NCBI GenBank assembly: GCA_900322165.1
Contig: ONYR01000331.1
Location: forward strand, 1-17,303
Reading direction: 5' to 3'
DNA length: 17,303 nt
Source: an uncultured Eubacteriales bacterium
GTDB lineage: Bacteria; Bacillota; Clostridia; Lachnospirales; Bianqueaceae
Shown here: in pieces, positions 14,702-17,303 of the stretch
Numbering within the stretch: the stretch's first letter is position 1
Layout: every line of letters begins with the position of its first letter
The notes under the pieces: model-generated
Seen by the model: only the letters and a program-made list of their open reading frames with translations
Told to the model about the DNA's origin: nothing
Database searches by the model: none
Translations under genes and position numbers: made by a program

Positions 14702-15466
14702 TTATGCGGTTTCCCAGCGTTTTCTGCCTTCTTCAAGGACTTTTCGTGCCTCGCGGACGTTCTCTTCCTTCGTCTGCCAGATATCAAACTCGGACAGACT
14801 CTCAAGGCCCATGTTGACACCTTCCTTGCGGAATTTCATGCCCGAATCCAGTGTGACCTTGCCGGACATGTGGAAGCTCTTGAGCGGGATCGTCTCGAGC
14901 ATTTTCGCAATGACCGCAGCGTTGACCCCGGCACCGGCCATGATATCGACCTTTCCGTCAGCCTTCTCCACCAGCTGAGCCACCAGATCCGCGCCGGCAA
15001 GAACATTGTTCTTCTGTCCCGAGGTCAGGATCGTATTGATGCCAAGGTCTTTGCAGATCTCGAGCGTCTCAAACGGATCGACAGACACGTCAAACGCACG
15101 GTGAAGCGTCACTTTCATGTTGCCGCGCTCCTTCAGGAGCATCTCCATCTTCGGAACGTCAAGATGACCGTTTTCGTCCAGACAGCCGATGACAACACCA
15201 TCTGCACCCGCCTCGCGGAACATGATCACTTCCTCGCGCAGGATCGCCATCTCGTGATCCGTGTAGAGGAAGTCTCCGAAACGAGGTCTCAGAAGGACGT
15301 TGATCGTGATGTTCGTGTTGCGGCGGACTTCATGGAACAAAGCGAGCGATGGGCTTGTTCCACCGATGATCAGGTTGCCGCACATTTCCAGACGGTTGGC
15401 ACCGCCTCTTTCGGCCGCGATCGCAGACTCCGTGCTGTCGATGCAGCACTCCAGCGTATAACTCAT
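14702..15466 (-). CDS. cutC: CutC family protein (copper homeostasis protein, TIM barrel)
   Basis: The 254-residue product matches CutC throughout: ECCIDSTESAIAAERGGANR (6-25), GNLIIGGTSPS (30-40), VLLRPRFGDFLYTDHE, TLHRAFDVSVDP, TILTSGQKNN and IMAGAGVNA. CutC was named for a copper-tolerance phenotype, but its biochemical role is still unclear. The frame extends upstream to 15514. The ATG at 15464-15466 has GAGG eight bases before it and starts MSYTLECCID as in the family, so I chose it. It is the first gene of the operon running to ung and is divergent from the LacI-type regulator gene, with both promoters in a 189-base gap. Confidence 0.95.
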   Translation of the reverse strand: MSYTLECCIDSTESAIAAERGGANRLEMCGNLIIGGTSPSLALFHEVRRNTNITINVLLRPRFGDFLYTDHEMAILREEVIMFREAGADGVVIGCLDENGHLDVPKMEMLLKERGNMKVTLHRAFDVSVDPFETLEICKDLGINTILTSGQKNNVLAGADLVAQLVEKADGKVDIMAGAGVNAAVIAKMLETIPLKSFHMSGKVTLDSGMKFRKEGVNMGLESLSEFDIWQTKEENVREARKVLEEGRKRWETA

Positions 15467-15496
15467 GTTCCATACCTCTTTCCCGGCTTTGATGCA

Positions 15497-15514
15497 TTGC
15501 AAAACGATGTACAA
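15497..15514. promoter_or_regulatory. Candidate LacI-family operator in the cutC leader
   Basis: TTGCAAAACGATGTACAA is an imperfect 18-bp palindrome with TTG/CAA ends and a central CG, the usual form of LacI-family sites (6 of 9 arm positions match). It lies downstream of the predicted cutC start site, where a bound repressor could block elongation. Confidence 0.4.
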
Positions 15515-15536
15515 AAACCGACATTATATAGGGTCA

Positions 15537-15565
15537 ATTGTAGCTTTCTCCTGTGCGCTTGTCAA
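15537..15565 (-). promoter_or_regulatory. Promoter of the cutC operon
   Basis: On the minus strand TTGACA (15560-15565), a 17-base spacer and TACAAT (15537-15542) give a near-consensus sigma-A promoter with start near 15530. A TATAAT-like box further on (15523-15528) lacks a matching -35. Confidence 0.85.
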
Positions 15566-15593
15566 GGATGGGCGCCCTCCGCGTCTTCCTCTC

Positions 15594-15622
15594 TTGCCTT
15601 TTGAAAATTCACTCGATATAAT
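15594..15622 (+). promoter_or_regulatory. Promoter of the LacI-family regulator gene
   Basis: TTGCCT (15594-15599), a 17-base spacer and consensus TATAAT (15617-15622) lie 33 bases before the ATG at 15656. The promoter is back to back with that of cutC, with the palindrome GGGCGCCC (15570-15577) between them. Confidence 0.78.
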
Positions 15623-15655
15623 GAAAAGTACCTGTATCTTACTTCGGAGGCAATT

Positions 15656-16642
15656 ATGGCAACAATGAAGGAAGTAGCCGACCTAGCCAACGTGTCGGTC
15701 GCTACGGTCTCCCGTGTCATCTCATCCCCGGATTCGGTCCGTAAGGAAACCCGGGAACGTGTCCTTAACGCAATTTCGGCCCTGCATTATCAGCCCAACT
15801 ATCTCGGACGCACGCTGAGGCTCATGAAGACGAAGCGTATCCTTGTCATCCTGCATACCCTCTCGAACCAGTTTTTCTCCCGTGTGATGCGCGGTATCGA
15901 AGACCGCGCAAGAGAGGATCACTACTCTGTCCTTGTCAGTGTGACCCGCGGCAATGCCGAAACCTTCCGGGACTATGCCCGCATGTTGCAGACGCACGAG
16001 GTCGATGGCTGCATTATCACCAGTCTCGACGTACCCGAAGCGGAGCTGCTGAAACTCAGTCAGGAAGCGCCGGTGGTCTGCGCCTGCGAGCCGGTCAAAA
16101 GCCGCCGCATCCCGGTCGTCTCCATCGATGATGAGGCCGCCGCCTACGAGACGGTTTCCTTCCTGATCTCCAAAGGCAAAAAGAAGATCGCCCTCTTTGG
16201 CGCGGGCGATCTGTATTACAGTTCTTCTCTTCGGTTAAAAGGTGCGCTTCATGCGCTCCGGGAAAACGGGATCACTCCGTTCTATCAGTCGGATGAGGGC
16301 TATTCGTTCCGCTCCGGCAGCCGCGCCTTATCTGCGATGCTTCTTGCCAAAGCGGAGCTTCCCGACGCGATCTTCTGCTTCTCGGACAGCTGCGCGATCG
16401 GTACGATCAGCGCCCTCGACTCTCACGGCTTTAAAGTGCCGCAGGATGTTTCCGTCATCGGCTTTGACAACACGGCCATCTCGGAGATGTTTGTCCCGTC
16501 CCTCACGACCGTCGCTCAGCCACAGCACGCGATCGGCTATAAAGCAGCTGACCTTTTGATCCGCCAGATCGAGGGAAAACCGATCGAGAAAAAGCGCTAC
16601 GCGCTTCAGCACGAGATCATCCTTCGCGATTCGATGTCTTAA
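15656..16642 (+). CDS. LacI-family transcriptional regulator
   Basis: The 328-residue product has the LacI helix-turn-helix at the N-terminus (MKEVADLANVSVATVSRVIS, 4-23), the hinge region HYQPNYLGRTLR (44-55) and a periplasmic-binding-protein-like sensor domain ending VSVIGFDNTAISEMFVPSLT and a final LRDS. Such regulators usually sense a sugar or a phosphorylated metabolite, but the ligand cannot be told from sequence. GGAGG lies five bases before the ATG at 15656, which decides the start over the ATG three codons later. It is divergent from cutC, so control of the cutC operon, its own gene, or both is plausible. Its stop overlaps the stop of the convergent cysteine desulfurase gene. Confidence 0.93.
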   Translation: MATMKEVADLANVSVATVSRVISSPDSVRKETRERVLNAISALHYQPNYLGRTLRLMKTKRILVILHTLSNQFFSRVMRGIEDRAREDHYSVLVSVTRGNAETFRDYARMLQTHEVDGCIITSLDVPEAELLKLSQEAPVVCACEPVKSRRIPVVSIDDEAAAYETVSFLISKGKKKIALFGAGDLYYSSSLRLKGALHALRENGITPFYQSDEGYSFRSGSRALSAMLLAKAELPDAIFCFSDSCAIGTISALDSHGFKVPQDVSVIGFDNTAISEMFVPSLTTVAQPQHAIGYKAADLLIRQIEGKPIEKKRYALQHEIILRDSMS

Positions 16643-17303
16643 CGAAATCCCTTGCGGAGCTTCAAAAGCCGCTCATTTACTTTCGCGATCGTCTCGGCGA
16701 TCTGATCCGCCTCCGCTTCGGTGTTTTCTCTTCCAAGCGAAATGCGGATCATGGATCTCGCTTCCTTCTCTGAAAGTCCGATCGCCTTCAGCACATGGGA
16801 CGCTTCCACCGCGCCGCTCTCACAGGCTGAGCCGGCCGAGACCGCGATCCCTTCCATATCCAGCACGATCAGCGCCGACTCCGCTTCCGCATCCGGAAGC
16901 GCAACACTCAGCAGTCCGGGAATGCCACCCGCCTCCGGCTGATGAAAACGGCACCCTTCGATTCGATCTTCCAAACCGCGCTTTAGTCTTTCGGCAAGCG
17001 CGGTTAATTTTTTGACATTTTCTTCCATCTCAAGCCCGGAGAGTTCGGCGGCTCTTCCAAAGCCAACGATCCCAGGCACATTTTCCGTGCCGGCTCTGAG
17101 CCCTCTCTCCTGCTTACCGCCATGGATGAACGGCCCGATCCCGCATCCTTCTGCAATATAAAGTGCTCCGACTCCTTTCGGGCCATAGAGCTTATGGGCG
17201 CTCATGGAAAGAAGATCGACGTTCATCGCATGCACATCGAGCGGGATCTTGCCAAAGGCCTGCACCGCATCGGTATGAAAAAGGATTCCCCGCTCATGAC
17301 AAA
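16639..17303 (-). CDS. Cysteine desulfurase, NifS/IscS type (partial, N-terminus outside window)
   Basis: This PLP enzyme removes sulfur from cysteine for Fe-S clusters, thiolated tRNA or cofactors. The visible part begins inside the protein and reads without a break from the window edge: CHERGILFHTDAVQAFGKIP (Asp in the PLP-contact HTDAVQ motif), SAHKLYGPKGVGALYI (PLP lysine in SAHK), RAGTENVPGIVGFGRA, and the sulfur-accepting cysteine in SAGSACESGAVEASHVL. An internal GTG near 17265 is not the start, because the family sequence continues upstream to 17303. The gene converges on the LacI-type regulator gene, and the two stop codons share TTAA (16639-16642). NifS or IscS subgroup is not decided. 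Confidence 0.95.
   Translation of the reverse strand, partial: CHERGILFHTDAVQAFGKIPLDVHAMNVDLLSMSAHKLYGPKGVGALYIAEGCGIGPFIHGGKQERGLRAGTENVPGIVGFGRAAELSGLEMEENVKKLTALAERLKRGLEDRIEGCRFHQPEAGGIPGLLSVALPDAEAESALIVLDMEGIAVSAGSACESGAVEASHVLKAIGLSEKEARSMIRISLGRENTEAEADQIAETIAKVNERLLKLRKGFR

Overview
The window reads as chromosomal DNA from a low-to-mid GC Gram-positive bacterium (Bacillota), possibly an Erysipelotrichia-like gut lineage. This rests on the ylxM-ffh-rpsP-khpA-rimM order, strong GGAGG ribosome binding sites, sigma-A type promoters with 17-base spacers, Gram-positive lipoproteins with LSGC lipoboxes and an alr-mazF neighbourhood. The lineage is an inference, not a proof. I found no insertion sequences, tRNAs, rRNAs, CRISPR arrays or phage genes. 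Nearly all of the DNA is coding.

Region 1 (1-2852, minus strand) is a translation and protein-targeting operon: ylxM, ffh (SRP54), rpsP (S16), khpA (KH RNA-binding protein) and rimM (cut by the window edge). It is driven by a perfect-consensus promoter at 2824-2852. Hairpins lie in the rpsP-khpA and khpA-rimM gaps, where they could tune the output of each gene.

Region 2 (2927-5262, plus strand) is a divergent pair of lipoprotein genes. The first encodes a surface transglutaminase/protease-like enzyme on a Ser/Glu/Asn-rich stalk, the second an unrecognised small lipoprotein. A bidirectional terminator separates them from the convergent minus-strand block.

Region 3 (5289-8046, minus) is a metabolic operon: a UAP1-type UDP-HexNAc pyrophosphorylase, a uridine-kinase-like P-loop kinase and NAD kinase. 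Region 4 (8077-9762, minus) is alr-mazF with its own promoter and a 12-bp palindrome over the expected start site. No mazE is visible between the two genes.

Region 5 (9765-15565, minus) is a tight operon: cutC, an unusual 859-residue cytoplasmic transglutaminase-like protein, nnr (NAD(P)HX repair) and ung, closed by a near-perfect hairpin terminator. Region 6 (15594-17303) is a LacI-family regulator divergent from cutC. It converges on a cysteine desulfurase gene (incomplete at the window edge), and the two stop codons overlap on TTAA.

The most unusual item is the 859-residue protein. It has a transglutaminase core with Cys and His in place, but Gly where the catalytic Asp is expected. It also has what looks like a second, degenerate copy of the core and a redoxin-like C-terminus with no CxxC motif.
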